From Actinomycetes bacterium (GTDB lineage Bacteria > Actinomycetota > Coriobacteriia > Coriobacteriales > Eggerthellaceae): a stretch of 64,000 nucleotides of DNA. The translations under genes and the position numbers were made by a program. Location of the stretch: contig JAEXAI010000009.1 in the NCBI GenBank assembly GCA_023394615.1, positions 38,830-102,829 on the forward strand. The letters run 5' to 3'. The notes beneath the pieces are model-generated. The model worked only from the letters and a program-made list of their open reading frames with translations. It ran no database searches and was not told the DNA's origin. The first letter of the stretch is position 1, and the number at the start of each line of letters is the position of its first letter. This document shows positions 1-8,721 of this stretch, in pieces.

Positions 1-1
1 C

Positions 2-481
2 GACGAATGGGCGCAAAGCAACTACGCCGCGTCCATCAAAGAATACTTGACCGACGTCGGCATGGCAGTGATGGCAATAGGCGGTGGGTCATCCGGGCCC
101 CTTTATGGCACCATGATTGGCGGCTTGGGCACTCGTCTGGACGACGATATCGATGCCATAGACGGCCCTGCTGCCAAGGCTATGTTCGCGGGAAGCCTCG
201 CGGAAATGCAAGATATCACGCCAGCAAAAACAGGCGACAAGACCATGATGGATGCCTTGATTCCCGCCGCCCGCGCCACGCAGACGCTCCCCGACACCAC
301 AGATGCGGAAAAGGTTTTCCGCTTCGCCGCTGTCGCCGCAGTGCAAGGCGCAGAGGCTTCAAAGAACTTCGTTTCAAAATTCGGTCGCGCTCGCAGTTAC
401 AAAGAGCAAACCATCGGTACTCCCGATGCCGGTGCGGTTTCCACATCCCTGTTTTTTGAGGGACTTGCCAAAGGACTCTAG
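2..481 (+). CDS. dhaL: Dihydroxyacetone kinase ADP-binding subunit DhaL (5' truncated by window edge)
   Basis: This is the C-terminal ~159 residues of a DhaL-type protein (family length about 210), open to the left edge. DhaL carries the nucleotide and hands phosphate to dihydroxyacetone bound by DhaK. The visible glycine-rich nucleotide loop GGGSSGPLYGTMIGGL near the start, followed by the conserved helical barrel with a KTGDKTMMDALIPA segment, is characteristic of the family. It is followed 86 bp later by dhaK on the same strand, so the order is L then K. No DhaM phosphoryl donor is visible; it could lie upstream of the window, or the protein could be an ATP-dependent form. Confidence 0.86.
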   Translation, partial: DEWAQSNYAASIKEYLTDVGMAVMAIGGGSSGPLYGTMIGGLGTRLDDDIDAIDGPAAKAMFAGSLAEMQDITPAKTGDKTMMDALIPAARATQTLPDTTDAEKVFRFAAVAAVQGAEASKNFVSKFGRARSYKEQTIGTPDAGAVSTSLFFEGLAKGL

Positions 482-567
482 GCAATGGGTTTTCCTCGCA
501 GCCCTATCGGCGGCGAGTGTCCCGCATACGCGAGGTTTCACAGCAAACACGCAGAAAGGATTCGCCC

Positions 568-1566
568 ATGAAAATGAAGAAGTTTATCAATGATCCGGAA
601 AACCTGACCACCGAGATGTTGGAAGCACTGGGCATGGCAAACCCCGACATCATTGAAATCGGCGATCAGAACATGGTTATCAACAAAAAACTGGCAAGCG
701 CCAACCGCGTGACCATCGTCACACAAGGTGGCTGCGGACATGAACCGGCCATCGAAGGCTTCGTGGGTGAAGGCATGGTCGACATCGACGTGATTGGCGA
801 TATCTTCGCCGCGCCCGGACCGCAAGCCTGCATCGACGCACTGAAGCTGGCCGACAAGGGCAAGGGTGTGCTGTATGTGGTACTGAACCACGCAGGCGAC
901 ATGCTCACCGGCAACATGACCATGAAGCAGGTTCAAGCTATGGGCATGAACGTGGTGAAAGTGGTCACGCAGGAGGATATCTCCAATGCTACTCGCGAAA
1001 ATGCCGCCGACAGGCGTGGCTTGGTAGGCTGCGTGCCCGTCTATAAGATGGCAGGAGCCGCAGCCGCTGAAGGCAAAAACTTAGAAGAAGTCGCCGCCAT
1101 CGCGCAGCGCTTCGCCGACAACATGGCAACGCTCGCAGTGGCTGTACGCGGTGCAACCCACCCGCAAACGGGTCAGCTTTTAGCAGAGCTAGGTGACGAT
1201 GAAATGGAAATAGGCATGGGTCAGCACGGCGAAGAGGGTGGCGGGCGCCAGCCGATGAAATCCGCCGATGAGACCGCAGAAATCATGGTAAATGCGCTGG
1301 TAAACGACTTGTCGCTGAAAGCAGGCGAAAAAGTGCTGCTTATCATAAACGGCTCGGGTGCCACTACACTGATGGAACAGCTGCTCATCTATCGCGCCGC
1401 CGTGAAGGTTCTGGCGAAAAAGGACATCGAAGTCGTAGCAAATTTCGTGGGCGAGATGCTGACCGTACAGGAGCAGGCTGGCTTTCAGATGTTCGTGGCG
1501 CGCATGGATGACGAGCTGCTGCGTCTGTGGAACGCCCCGTGCAACACCCCGTATATGAAGAAATAG
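568..1566 (+). CDS. dhaK: Dihydroxyacetone kinase substrate-binding subunit DhaK
   Basis: A 332-residue DhaK, full length for the family. It binds dihydroxyacetone (or a related short ketose) covalently through a histidine and, with DhaL, phosphorylates it in the cytoplasm. The N-terminal GGCGHEPAIEGFVGEGMVD loop and the hemiaminal histidine in MEIGMGQHGEE (His220 from the chosen start) are both present. The ATG at 568 is chosen because an AGAAAGGA ribosome site lies just upstream; longer in-frame starts lack one. The following VOC and aldolase genes suggest the phosphorylated ketose is metabolised further by this operon. The substrate could be dihydroxyacetone or another ketotriose or tetrose. 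Confidence 0.94.
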   Translation: MKMKKFINDPENLTTEMLEALGMANPDIIEIGDQNMVINKKLASANRVTIVTQGGCGHEPAIEGFVGEGMVDIDVIGDIFAAPGPQACIDALKLADKGKGVLYVVLNHAGDMLTGNMTMKQVQAMGMNVVKVVTQEDISNATRENAADRRGLVGCVPVYKMAGAAAAEGKNLEEVAAIAQRFADNMATLAVAVRGATHPQTGQLLAELGDDEMEIGMGQHGEEGGGRQPMKSADETAEIMVNALVNDLSLKAGEKVLLIINGSGATTLMEQLLIYRAAVKVLAKKDIEVVANFVGEMLTVQEQAGFQMFVARMDDELLRLWNAPCNTPYMKK

Positions 1567-1619
1567 GACACCGCGACTCTTTGACCAAAACGAAAACCCA
1601 ACCAACGAAGGAGAGTTTT

Positions 1620-1940
1620 ATGACCGCGAAATATATGCATATCGGTATCCCCGTTCTAAACAAGAAGCCCGGAATGATATACAACGAAGCTATGAAGTTC
1701 TGGGTATCCAACGTAGATGACTACGATTTCAAAATCGAATATTTGAAATTCGAAGAGGGCACACCCTTCCCCGAGGTGCTATCAAAGCAGCCGCATGTGG
1801 CATACGAGGTCGATGACCTGGATTTCTACGTAGCGCAAGCCCAAGATGTGATTTTCGGGCCGTTGGATGCGGGAGATGCGCGTTTGGCATTCGTGCATTG
1901 GGATGATGCCATCGTCGAGCTCTACGAGCCGAAAGAGTAG
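1620..1940 (+). CDS. Small VOC-superfamily (glyoxalase/dioxygenase fold) protein
   Basis: A 106-residue single-module protein resembling the vicinal-oxygen-chelate fold. A histidine follows the first strand (YMHIGIPV), a second lies in PHVAYEVDDLD, and a C-terminal acidic pair in AIVELYEP matches the usual metal-ligand position. A GGAGAG ribosome site precedes the ATG. It lies 53 bp after dhaK and ahead of an aldolase, so it is probably an isomerase, epimerase or lyase acting on the same sugar phosphate; this is inferred from position only. The fold assignment is by pattern and moderate; the reaction is unknown. Confidence 0.6.
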   Translation: MTAKYMHIGIPVLNKKPGMIYNEAMKFWVSNVDDYDFKIEYLKFEEGTPFPEVLSKQPHVAYEVDDLDFYVAQAQDVIFGPLDAGDARLAFVHWDDAIVELYEPKE

Positions 1941-2040
1941 GAAAAAGACGATTCGAAAGATGGCATTTACAGCAGGGGCGATTCGAGACACGAAGCGCCC
2001 CTGCTCAACGCCCCACATGTCACCGTGAAAGGAACGCACC

Positions 2041-2883
2041 ATGCTGGCATCTTTAAGAAGCGTTTTGGACTGGGCCGAGAAAAACGACTGCGCGGCTGCT
2101 GCCTTCGACACGCCAAATTTCGAACTGCTGGTAGCATCAATACGCGCCGCTGAAACACGCAACGAGCCGGTCATCATCCAGCACGCACAGCTGCATGAGA
2201 GCGAAACATCCATCGATCTTATCGGACCCGTGATGGTGATGTTCGCAAAAGCAGCATGTGTGCCTGTGTGCGTTATGCTGGACCACGGTGAGGATGTCGC
2301 CTACGTGCAACGCGCATTGAACATAGGGTTCTCGGCCATTATGATTGACGGGTCGCAGCTGCCCTATAGCGACAACGTCGCGCTGACCAAACAGGTGGTA
2401 GATATATGCCATGCCGATGGCATCGATGTGGAAGCGGAGATAGGCTTCACGACCGGACACGCTGGTATGGAAAATTCCGATGACACACGCGCGAACGTGT
2501 ACACCAATCCCGACGCGGCCGCACGCTTCGTGACTGACACCGGTGCCGATGCGCTGGCGGCAAGCATCGGCACTGCGCATGGGTTTTACAAAGCCGAGCC
2601 GATGCTAGACTTTCCGCGCATCAAAGAACTGCGACGCACCTGCGGCGTGCCGCTGGTGATGCACGGCGGCTCGGGGCTCTCTTTTGAGGACACACGCAAA
2701 GCCATTGAGGCCGGTATCCGCAAGATCAACTATTTCAGCTACATGAGCAATGCTGGCGTACGTGCGGTGGAGCAGCTCATAGAAGAGCAGCATCCGAAGT
2801 ATTTCCATGCGCTTGCCAATGCCGCCACAAACGCCATGCAAGCCGACGCTGAGACTGCGATGGAAACGTTTTCCATGCAATAG
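2041..2883 (+). CDS. Class II (zinc) ketose-bisphosphate aldolase
   Basis: A 280-residue member of the fructose/tagatose-bisphosphate class II aldolase family, which splits ketose bisphosphates into dihydroxyacetone phosphate and an aldehyde. Motifs in order: CVMLDHGED (zinc histidine and catalytic aspartate), IMIDGSQ, VEAEIG, ASIGTAHGFY, PLVMHGGSGL and KINYFS, the phosphate and zinc site. The aldehyde specificity cannot be read from the sequence. It is the last gene of the dhaL-dhaK-VOC run, about 100 bp after the VOC gene, with AAAGGAACG before the ATG. Together with DhaKL the operon could interconvert dihydroxyacetone phosphate with longer ketose phosphates. It ends 18 bp from the convergent aminopeptidase. 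Confidence 0.87.
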   Translation: MLASLRSVLDWAEKNDCAAAAFDTPNFELLVASIRAAETRNEPVIIQHAQLHESETSIDLIGPVMVMFAKAACVPVCVMLDHGEDVAYVQRALNIGFSAIMIDGSQLPYSDNVALTKQVVDICHADGIDVEAEIGFTTGHAGMENSDDTRANVYTNPDAAARFVTDTGADALAASIGTAHGFYKAEPMLDFPRIKELRRTCGVPLVMHGGSGLSFEDTRKAIEAGIRKINYFSYMSNAGVRAVEQLIEEQHPKYFHALANAATNAMQADAETAMETFSMQ

Positions 2884-2901
2884 AGCGCAACCCGCACGTG
2901 C

Positions 2902-4329
2902 TTATGCGTAGCGTAGAAATGCCTTGTAGCCTCTGCTCGTTTCATACAAGTCGGCCTTGCTGGTCACTTCCCACGGAGCGTGCATGGAAAGCACGGCCAC
3001 GCCGCAGTCAATAACGTTCATGCCGTATTTCGCCAATATGTAGGCGATAGTTCCACCACCGCCTTGATCGACTTTGCCCAGTTCGGCAGTTTGATACGCC
3101 ACGTTGTCCGCCTCCATGATGGCGCGGATACGTGCCACGTATTCAGCGTTGGCATCGTTGCTGCTGCTTTTGCCACGCGCGCCCGTGTATTTGTTGAATA
3201 CGATTCCGCGACCGCAATAAGCCGAGTTCTTGGGGTCGTAAGCAGAGGCATAGGTAGGGTCCAGCGCGGCGCTCACGTCACTGGATAACATATTGCTGGC
3301 CGCCAGAGCGCGGCGCATCTGCAGATATCCACCCTGACCCGCCGCTTCCATGATTTCGGCAATAGTGTTCTCAAAGAACATGCTGGTCATTCCCGTAGCG
3401 CCCACACTGCCTATTTCCTCTTTATCGGCCAGCACGCACACGGCCGTGCGGGCCACATCGTCTACCGCAAGCTGCGCTTGCAGGCTGGCGAACGCGCACA
3501 CGCGGTCATCTTGCCCGTAGCCCAAAATCATGCTGGCATCAAAACCACAGTTGCGAGCCGCACCCGCCGGCACCACTTCCAACTCAGCCGACAGGAAATC
3601 TTCCTCGTCAAAACCGTACTTGCCCTGCAGCAACCGGAGCACGCGCGCTTTCACCGGCTCTTTGGCGGCCAACGACTCAATCGAGCCTTCGGCTGCCGCT
3701 TTCGCGTCTTCCTCGCTCACCACCATAGGGCGTCCGCCCACCAGCACGTCTAAATCTTCGCCCTCAATAACCTTCGAGGCCTTCTTGTCCATCTGATCGC
3801 CGCTTAAATGAATAAGCAGGTCGGTCACGCAAAACACGGGGTCGTTTTGCCCTTCGCCCACGTTCACCTGCACCGTCGTGCCATCCTTTTTCGCCACCAC
3901 ACCATGAATGGCCAGCGGGATGGCCACCCATTGATACTTTTTGATTCCTCCGTAGTAATGAGTGTCCAAAAGCGCGAAATCGGATGCTTCGTAGAGCGGG
4001 TTCTGCTTGATATCCAAACGCGGTGAATCGATATGCGCGCCCAAAATGTTCAATCCTTGCTCCATCGGCTCGCTGCCAATGTGCACCAGAATCAGGTTCT
4101 TTCCATAATTGGCAGCATACACCTTGTCGCCCGTAACAAGCTTGCGTCCATCCGCGCGCACCTCTTGCAGGTTTTTATACCCCGCTGCTTCCGCGCGCTT
4201 TATGGCGGATGCAGTGCATTCGCGCTCCGTCTTGTTTATGCTGATGAATTCCCTGTAGTCGTCGGCCAAAGCATTCAGTTCGACTAAATCCTGTTCGCTG
4301 TAGGTTTTCCAAGCATTCCTGCGTTCCAT
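2902..4329 (-). CDS. M18-family aspartyl-type metalloaminopeptidase
   Basis: A cytoplasmic zinc aminopeptidase of about 475 residues, normal for M18; it removes N-terminal, often acidic, residues from peptides. The first metal ligand lies in GAHIDSPRLD (His99). Later come VCVLADKEEIGSVGATGM with the catalytic and bridging glutamates, ALDPTYASAYDPKNSAYCG, and the final ligand in VLSMHAPWEVTSKADLYE. The start at 4329 has a GGGAAGGAA site seven bases upstream; an in-frame start eight codons earlier has none. It is transcribed alone and converges on the aldolase gene. Confidence 0.93.
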   Translation of the reverse strand: MERRNAWKTYSEQDLVELNALADDYREFISINKTERECTASAIKRAEAAGYKNLQEVRADGRKLVTGDKVYAANYGKNLILVHIGSEPMEQGLNILGAHIDSPRLDIKQNPLYEASDFALLDTHYYGGIKKYQWVAIPLAIHGVVAKKDGTTVQVNVGEGQNDPVFCVTDLLIHLSGDQMDKKASKVIEGEDLDVLVGGRPMVVSEEDAKAAAEGSIESLAAKEPVKARVLRLLQGKYGFDEEDFLSAELEVVPAGAARNCGFDASMILGYGQDDRVCAFASLQAQLAVDDVARTAVCVLADKEEIGSVGATGMTSMFFENTIAEIMEAAGQGGYLQMRRALAASNMLSSDVSAALDPTYASAYDPKNSAYCGRGIVFNKYTGARGKSSSNDANAEYVARIRAIMEADNVAYQTAELGKVDQGGGGTIAYILAKYGMNVIDCGVAVLSMHAPWEVTSKADLYETSRGYKAFLRYA

Positions 4330-4355
4330 GCTATTCCTTCCCAAATCATACACGT

Positions 4356-4380
4356 ATCCGCCGAGGCGGATGTTCTTTTT
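4356..4380 (+). terminator. Short GC hairpin followed by T-run
   Basis: ATCCGCC and GGCGGAT are nearly back to back and are followed on the + strand by GTTCTTTTT, which looks like an intrinsic terminator. It sits in the 5' leader of the leftward aminopeptidase gene, so it could instead be a leader hairpin. No + strand gene immediately upstream needs a terminator here. Confidence 0.3.
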
Positions 4381-4455
4381 GCTCAGCTGCCATTATCCTC
4401 TTTTACGCCTTACCGGTCTTGCAAAATGTAACTCGGTTGCAAGTACTTTTCCGCG

Positions 4456-4486
4456 TTGCCGAACCGTTTTCCAGCTAGCGTATAAT
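4456..4486 (+). promoter_or_regulatory. Probable sigma-70 promoter for the gene at 4577
   Basis: A perfect -10 TATAAT at 4481-4486 has a weak -35 TTGCCG at 4456-4461 with a long 19-base spacer. Transcription would begin near 4493, giving a leader of about 84 bases before the strong GGAGCGAGGAG site at 4561. Confidence 0.5.
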
Positions 4487-4576
4487 GGTTCTTTGAATAT
4501 GCTGACAAACAGCGCGACCTTATGCCGCAAAAGCAACCGCTACCCGAGTGCATCGAACCTGGAGCGAGGAGCACAC

Positions 4577-5374
4577 ATGGACGAACAGCAAAACGAGCAG
4601 CAAATCGAGACTGTCAATTTCGACGACTTGCACGCACGAGTCAATCGCATCGCTCGCCCTGACCTGTACCTAGCGTTAGAGCCGCCCGCAGCTGATCCCT
4701 ATATCGTGGCCGGTAAAGAAATAAAGCCTGACGATATCGTCGCATTCGTGAGCGAACGCTTGGGCATCATCCGTGAGCTACGCACCGATATGATCAAACG
4801 TTTCCAGAAATCATCGTCTATGGAATGCCGTTTCCAAACAGGAGACGTGGCGTATCTGTATGGTCGCCCGTTCATGATACGCGTGCGCCCTTTGGCAAAA
4901 AAGAAGTTGAAGCAAGGCGCGCATGGACGCGTGAACGTGAATGCCACTATGCACCACGATGTAAGCGTAATCGACCTGTATGTGATGAATACCGGTGACT
5001 ACGACCAGCGAAAACTTGCATTCTGGGCTTGGGCCGACGGCATCTTCCTTATGAACGCCCGCAGCATCACGCACGGTTGCGCCGAATCGGCTGGTATCGC
5101 CGACCGCGTGCCCACTGATGTGCGCGCCCGCGACATGAGCAAGACCCGCGTGAAAATGGATCTCACCCATAACGTCACGTGGGTCTCACGCGAGCTGGCA
5201 CCTTATCCTATGGAATGCGTGGCTTATACGTTTATGACTTGTGCAGCCCACACGCTCTATCCCGATGAGGCCGACGAAGAATCGCGCCGCACATTAGTCG
5301 CTACCGGATGCCCCACTTGGCAGCATGCGCGCGCTTTGCTGGATGACAAAGACAGCCCTTACGCTCGCCAGTAG
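4577..5374 (+). CDS. Conserved-looking hypothetical protein of 265 residues
   Basis: The function is not recognised. The ATG at 4577 follows a strong GGAGCGAGGAG site and lies downstream of a TATAAT promoter, so the gene is very likely real. The protein is soluble, with no signal peptide or membrane segment. A central stretch (TGDVAYLYGRPFMIRVRPL, about residues 84-102) faintly resembles the N-terminal strand of DUF45/YgjP-type metallopeptidases. The HExxH zinc motif of that family is absent, so if related it would be a non-catalytic derivative. Six cysteines are spread through the last half without paired CxxC motifs. Neighbours give no functional hint. Confidence 0.72.
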   Translation: MDEQQNEQQIETVNFDDLHARVNRIARPDLYLALEPPAADPYIVAGKEIKPDDIVAFVSERLGIIRELRTDMIKRFQKSSSMECRFQTGDVAYLYGRPFMIRVRPLAKKKLKQGAHGRVNVNATMHHDVSVIDLYVMNTGDYDQRKLAFWAWADGIFLMNARSITHGCAESAGIADRVPTDVRARDMSKTRVKMDLTHNVTWVSRELAPYPMECVAYTFMTCAAHTLYPDEADEESRRTLVATGCPTWQHARALLDDKDSPYARQ

Positions 5375-5405
5375 TCAAGCGACCCCGTATGCGCTATGCA
5401 GAGGA

Positions 5406-5443
5406 GCCTATTCGCGCTCGTGAGCGCTTCGTCTAGCAATAGG
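5406..5443. terminator. Nested hairpins between convergent genes
   Basis: GCCTATT (5406-5412) pairs with AATAGG (5438-5443), enclosing the inner palindrome GCGCTC-GT-GAGCGC (5414-5427). It sits in the 77-bp gap between the ends of two convergent genes, a natural place for a shared terminator, but lacks a clear T-run. Confidence 0.35.
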
Positions 5444-5451
5444 GCACCGAT

Positions 5452-6975
5452 TCATAATTTTCTGTTAGCATCATCCGCATGGGCGCTTTTCTTTTTTTCG
5501 GCACTCTGCAGCGAAGAACACAGCTGAAAAAGGCCGATGCGCGATTTCATGCCGGTCTTCTTATAGATGGATGATATATGCCGCTGCAGCACTCTGCGAG
5601 AAATCAGCAGGCTATCAGCTATTTCCTGTACGCCATCTTCGGTTGTCAGCAACTTTTCCAACACGTCGCCCTCTCGCTGTGTTAAATCATAGGTCTGAGC
5701 CAGTAGATGCAGCTTATCGCTGTCGACGGCCACAGACCTCCCGTCAGCAGGTCCGTCTTCGTAAGGCGAAAGCAAAAAACCGCCTGCCCAAAACAGCACC
5801 ACGAGACAAACCGACAGGATAATGAATACCCCGATGGTAAACGAGAAGGAAAGGGCCTGCAGGCAAAACGTCATCAACAGCGTACCCGCCAGCATGAAGA
5901 TAAGACGCAGCACGCGCCCCATGCTAGCCCAGAGCGCAGGACGAGAAGATGCGGCGGCTATCTTGAAAAAGGGAACGGTAAAGAAAATGACTGCAAAGCC
6001 GGCAAGAAGGGAGTACACACATGCGTTCAGATTCAGCAACACCGTGTTATCAAGAAAAAGCACGCCGATTGTCGCGCACAGCATAATGGTCAATACGGAC
6101 ATGGGCAAAAAGCGACCTTGTCTGTAATCGGCGATGAAACCCGCTGCGATGACACCCACCAGATAAAACAACCGGGGAAACGAATACAAACTCAATGCGT
6201 TCTGAGCCTGCATCAAAGTTAAAGTGCCGTCGTTGATGCCGCCCATCATAGAGATAAGCGCAACCACCACAAGCATGATAATCAGGCGGCGTTTTTGCAG
6301 GGGCGGTTCTGCTGGACTGAAATTTCTGTCGAAGCTCGGTAGCGCTTGCGGCGTTCGAGTCAAAGTCAGATAACCTGCAACGACCAGCGCCGCAGCTAGC
6401 ACAATGCCATTTGCTACCTTCCCCAAATCAGCGACGCTGAGCACTATCTGCAGCAGAGCCGCCGCAGCGATAGACAGACCGCAGAAGCGTCCCATACAAG
6501 GTTCGTCGCGCAGAATCATGGAGGCATAGAAATACACCGAGGCGCCAATCGTGCCGGAAAGGAGCAAGTTAATCATCACGCAAGGCAAAAGAAACGCAGG
6601 GTCCAAGCCAAAGGTGAAACCAAACAGGCTCAAAAGACTGAGTACATAGATACCCACCAGCACCGCACGCCGCGCAGCAGTGGTTCGGGTGAAGCGCTGC
6701 ACAAGCGAAAACGCCAGGAACCCGATAGCTTGAAATACCAGGTAGATGCAGTGGACGGGCAGAACACGATCCGCTCCCATAGCCCCCATTACAACATCAT
6801 CGGCCAGCACATCCACGGTTAGGAAATAGAAGCAGGCAAACGTGAATAGCAGGAATATATAACGGTAGCGCCATGTGGAAAGGCGCACGCCCGCTTTTAT
6901 ATCCTGCTGCATAGTCACACCGATCTTCCCGCGCCCACGCCTCTGATGACGCGAAACGATTCCATCGATTTTCAT
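5452..6975 (-). CDS. Membrane LuxR-family transcriptional regulator
   Basis: A roughly 507-residue protein with about a dozen hydrophobic segments (residues ~30-400, transporter-like) followed by a C-terminal LuxR-type helix-turn-helix (YDLTQREGDVLEKLL and IADSLLISRRVLQRHISSIY). This architecture is a hallmark of Eggerthellaceae, where such regulators probably sense small molecules through the membrane half and control nearby reductases or transporters; that role is inferred. The start is uncertain: ATG at 6975 is used, a later ATG at 6912 is possible, and neither has a convincing ribosome site. A paralogue with the same layout lies at 15542-17032. Confidence 0.86.
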   Translation of the reverse strand: MKIDGIVSRHQRRGRGKIGVTMQQDIKAGVRLSTWRYRYIFLLFTFACFYFLTVDVLADDVVMGAMGADRVLPVHCIYLVFQAIGFLAFSLVQRFTRTTAARRAVLVGIYVLSLLSLFGFTFGLDPAFLLPCVMINLLLSGTIGASVYFYASMILRDEPCMGRFCGLSIAAAALLQIVLSVADLGKVANGIVLAAALVVAGYLTLTRTPQALPSFDRNFSPAEPPLQKRRLIIMLVVVALISMMGGINDGTLTLMQAQNALSLYSFPRLFYLVGVIAAGFIADYRQGRFLPMSVLTIMLCATIGVLFLDNTVLLNLNACVYSLLAGFAVIFFTVPFFKIAAASSRPALWASMGRVLRLIFMLAGTLLMTFCLQALSFSFTIGVFIILSVCLVVLFWAGGFLLSPYEDGPADGRSVAVDSDKLHLLAQTYDLTQREGDVLEKLLTTEDGVQEIADSLLISRRVLQRHISSIYKKTGMKSRIGLFQLCSSLQSAEKKKSAHADDANRKL

Positions 6976-7071
6976 ATTCAACAGTATAGCGTTGTTCCGA
7001 TAGAGCAGCTGCCCCTTTCACAGTCCCCCTCTGCGCAAGCGGAAGATATTGCAGGTGGATGAAGCCATCCT

Positions 7072-7113
7072 ACAACAGGAGGAGCCACGGTTTCCCGCAG
7101 CTCCTCCTGTTGT
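7072..7113 (-). terminator. 14-bp perfect inverted repeat downstream of surface-protein gene
   Basis: ACAACAGGAGGAGC (7072-7085) is the exact complement of GCTCCTCCTGTTGT (7100-7113), with a 14-base loop. It lies 56 bp past the stop of the leftward gene at 7170, as expected for its terminator, though no T-run follows. Confidence 0.5.
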
Positions 7114-7169
7114 GCCAATATGATTAGATTGCAAGCTCTTTTAGTTGTGCCTTTCGAGATGATGCACTC

Positions 7170-8390
7170 CTAGCTATTGAAGCGTGCTTTCCTGCGGGCG
7201 AATACGACACCGCCTATTCCCACCAGCAGAAACGATCCGCACAGGATGAGAGCTAGGGAAGAATCGCCCGTCTGAGGAATACTGCTCTCAACGCTTGCAG
7301 AGAGCGGCTGCGTGGTTGTTGATGTTGCTTGGGCGGTGCCGGAATCCGCCTGGCTGATCTCAGCAGGCGCAGACGTTGGAGGCTTTGCGCCCGTTGAGAT
7401 GGTCACCGCTTTCACTAGGTTAGGGTCGGCCACAGACGTGATCGTGCCGCTACCGGTGCCGATGGTCTTACCGTACAGCTTGCCGATGATGCCAGGCCAG
7501 CTCACCTGAAAATCCTGAACAGCCGCCCCTTCGGGCACCGTGATCGCGCTGTTCGTGATGTTGATGGCACTCTGATTACCCTGGGTGTTGCCGCCCACCG
7601 CCATCGCAAAAGAAGAACCTTGCGCATAGACGTTCGAGTTGTCGATGTTGAGAGTGCGCGAGCTATCGATGGTAACGTTGTCGACAACGGCACTCACACT
7701 GAGCATTTCGCTTGTATCGGCGCTTATCACGGTGATACCCGAACCCAAAGTATCATTCGTGCCTATCCCCACTGCGTTTACCGTCGAGTTGCTGATGGTG
7801 GTATTTCCCCATGAAAGAAGGCCTGAAGCATTGGACCCCTTTGCGCTTGAGTTTACGGTTGCATTGTTGATGGCAAGGTCTCCATTTGATTCTATGCCTG
7901 ATACCCACAACTCCTCGGAACTGTCGACCTTAACGTCGACTTTCGTTCCGTCGATGGTGATGTCGTTATCGGCGTAAATGCCAGCTTGCAGCGCGCCCTC
8001 CTCTGCAGGTACAGAATCAATGGTCAGAGAGGCTTCAGGCTCGCCGGTTATTGTAAGATTCCCCTCTTCCGTGTCGCCCTCATTGACGAGAATGGCAAAT
8101 TCGTCATCCGCACTTGTTCCTATATGGTTGCCTCCCACAAGATTTAGGTTGATGTCTCCATCAGCTTCGAAAGCAGCGCCGTCGTAGTTATCCAGCGTCA
8201 GCCCCGTGCCACCATCCCAAATCCATTTGCCGCCAGCAGAGCCGGTTCCCTGGGCGGCATCTGTATACTGCTTGTCAAACGTGACCGAATCTGCTGCAAA
8301 CGCTGCTACGGGAGACAGCATGAAGCACATGATGCCGGACAAAAGAACCACCGCCGTCTTCGACAACTTTCCCCAATGAAGCACATTCAT
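7170..8390 (-). CDS. Secreted, wall-anchored beta-helix surface protein
   Basis: A 406-residue exported protein. Residues 1-34 form a signal peptide (charged start, hydrophobic core, cleavage near AAFAADS). The body consists of short repeated strands rich in Asn, Thr, Ser and Gly (NDITIDGTKVDVKVDSS, NGDLAINNATVNSSAK, NTTISNSTVNAV), typical of a right-handed parallel beta-helix. The C-terminus has an LPxTG-like sorting signal SSIPQTGD, a hydrophobic span and RRKAR, so sortase anchoring to peptidoglycan is likely. The ATG at 8390 follows AGAGGTGG and begins the signal peptide cleanly. It may act in adhesion or carbohydrate contact; the ligand is unknown and no sortase gene is in the window. Confidence 0.87.
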   Translation of the reverse strand: MNVLHWGKLSKTAVVLLSGIMCFMLSPVAAFAADSVTFDKQYTDAAQGTGSAGGKWIWDGGTGLTLDNYDGAAFEADGDINLNLVGGNHIGTSADDEFAILVNEGDTEEGNLTITGEPEASLTIDSVPAEEGALQAGIYADNDITIDGTKVDVKVDSSEELWVSGIESNGDLAINNATVNSSAKGSNASGLLSWGNTTISNSTVNAVGIGTNDTLGSGITVISADTSEMLSVSAVVDNVTIDSSRTLNIDNSNVYAQGSSFAMAVGGNTQGNQSAINITNSAITVPEGAAVQDFQVSWPGIIGKLYGKTIGTGSGTITSVADPNLVKAVTISTGAKPPTSAPAEISQADSGTAQATSTTTQPLSASVESSIPQTGDSSLALILCGSFLLVGIGGVVFARRKARFNS

Positions 8391-8721
8391 TGCCACCACC
8401 TCTTTCTGTCGTTGTTGCCGCAATAACTCCCGCTTAAAAGGTATTTCTACCGGGGCTGCATGCATAGGTCACAAGTGCGCCATTCGGGTAAAAGAGCCTC
8501 ATATGACGCCGCATGGCAAGGGGATGGCACAATGAGGAAGCCCACAAGGTGCCCGGCTTTTCGCATTCCGATAAGGACGTCGCCTACGCTCTTGTTTCCT
8601 CATTCGCGAATAATGTTCCCCCCTGCTGCATTGAGGGTGATAGGATGGGATTAGACAGACGTGCGGCGCAGCATCATAAGATGCATTGACAGCACGCCAC
8701 GATTGTAAGGAGAAAGATTTC
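8391..8721. other. Divergent intergenic region, no gene seen
   Basis: 331 bp between the leftward surface-protein gene and the rightward aquaporin. It must hold both promoters, but no pair of good -35/-10 boxes stands out. A 10-bp palindrome ATTCGCGAAT at 8602-8611 is the only clear symmetric site. Open frames crossing it are out-of-frame shadows. Confidence 0.5.

Noticed and set aside
8686..8691. TTGACA as a -35 box for the aquaporin gene
   Set aside because: A -10 at the right distance would fall on the ribosome-binding site.
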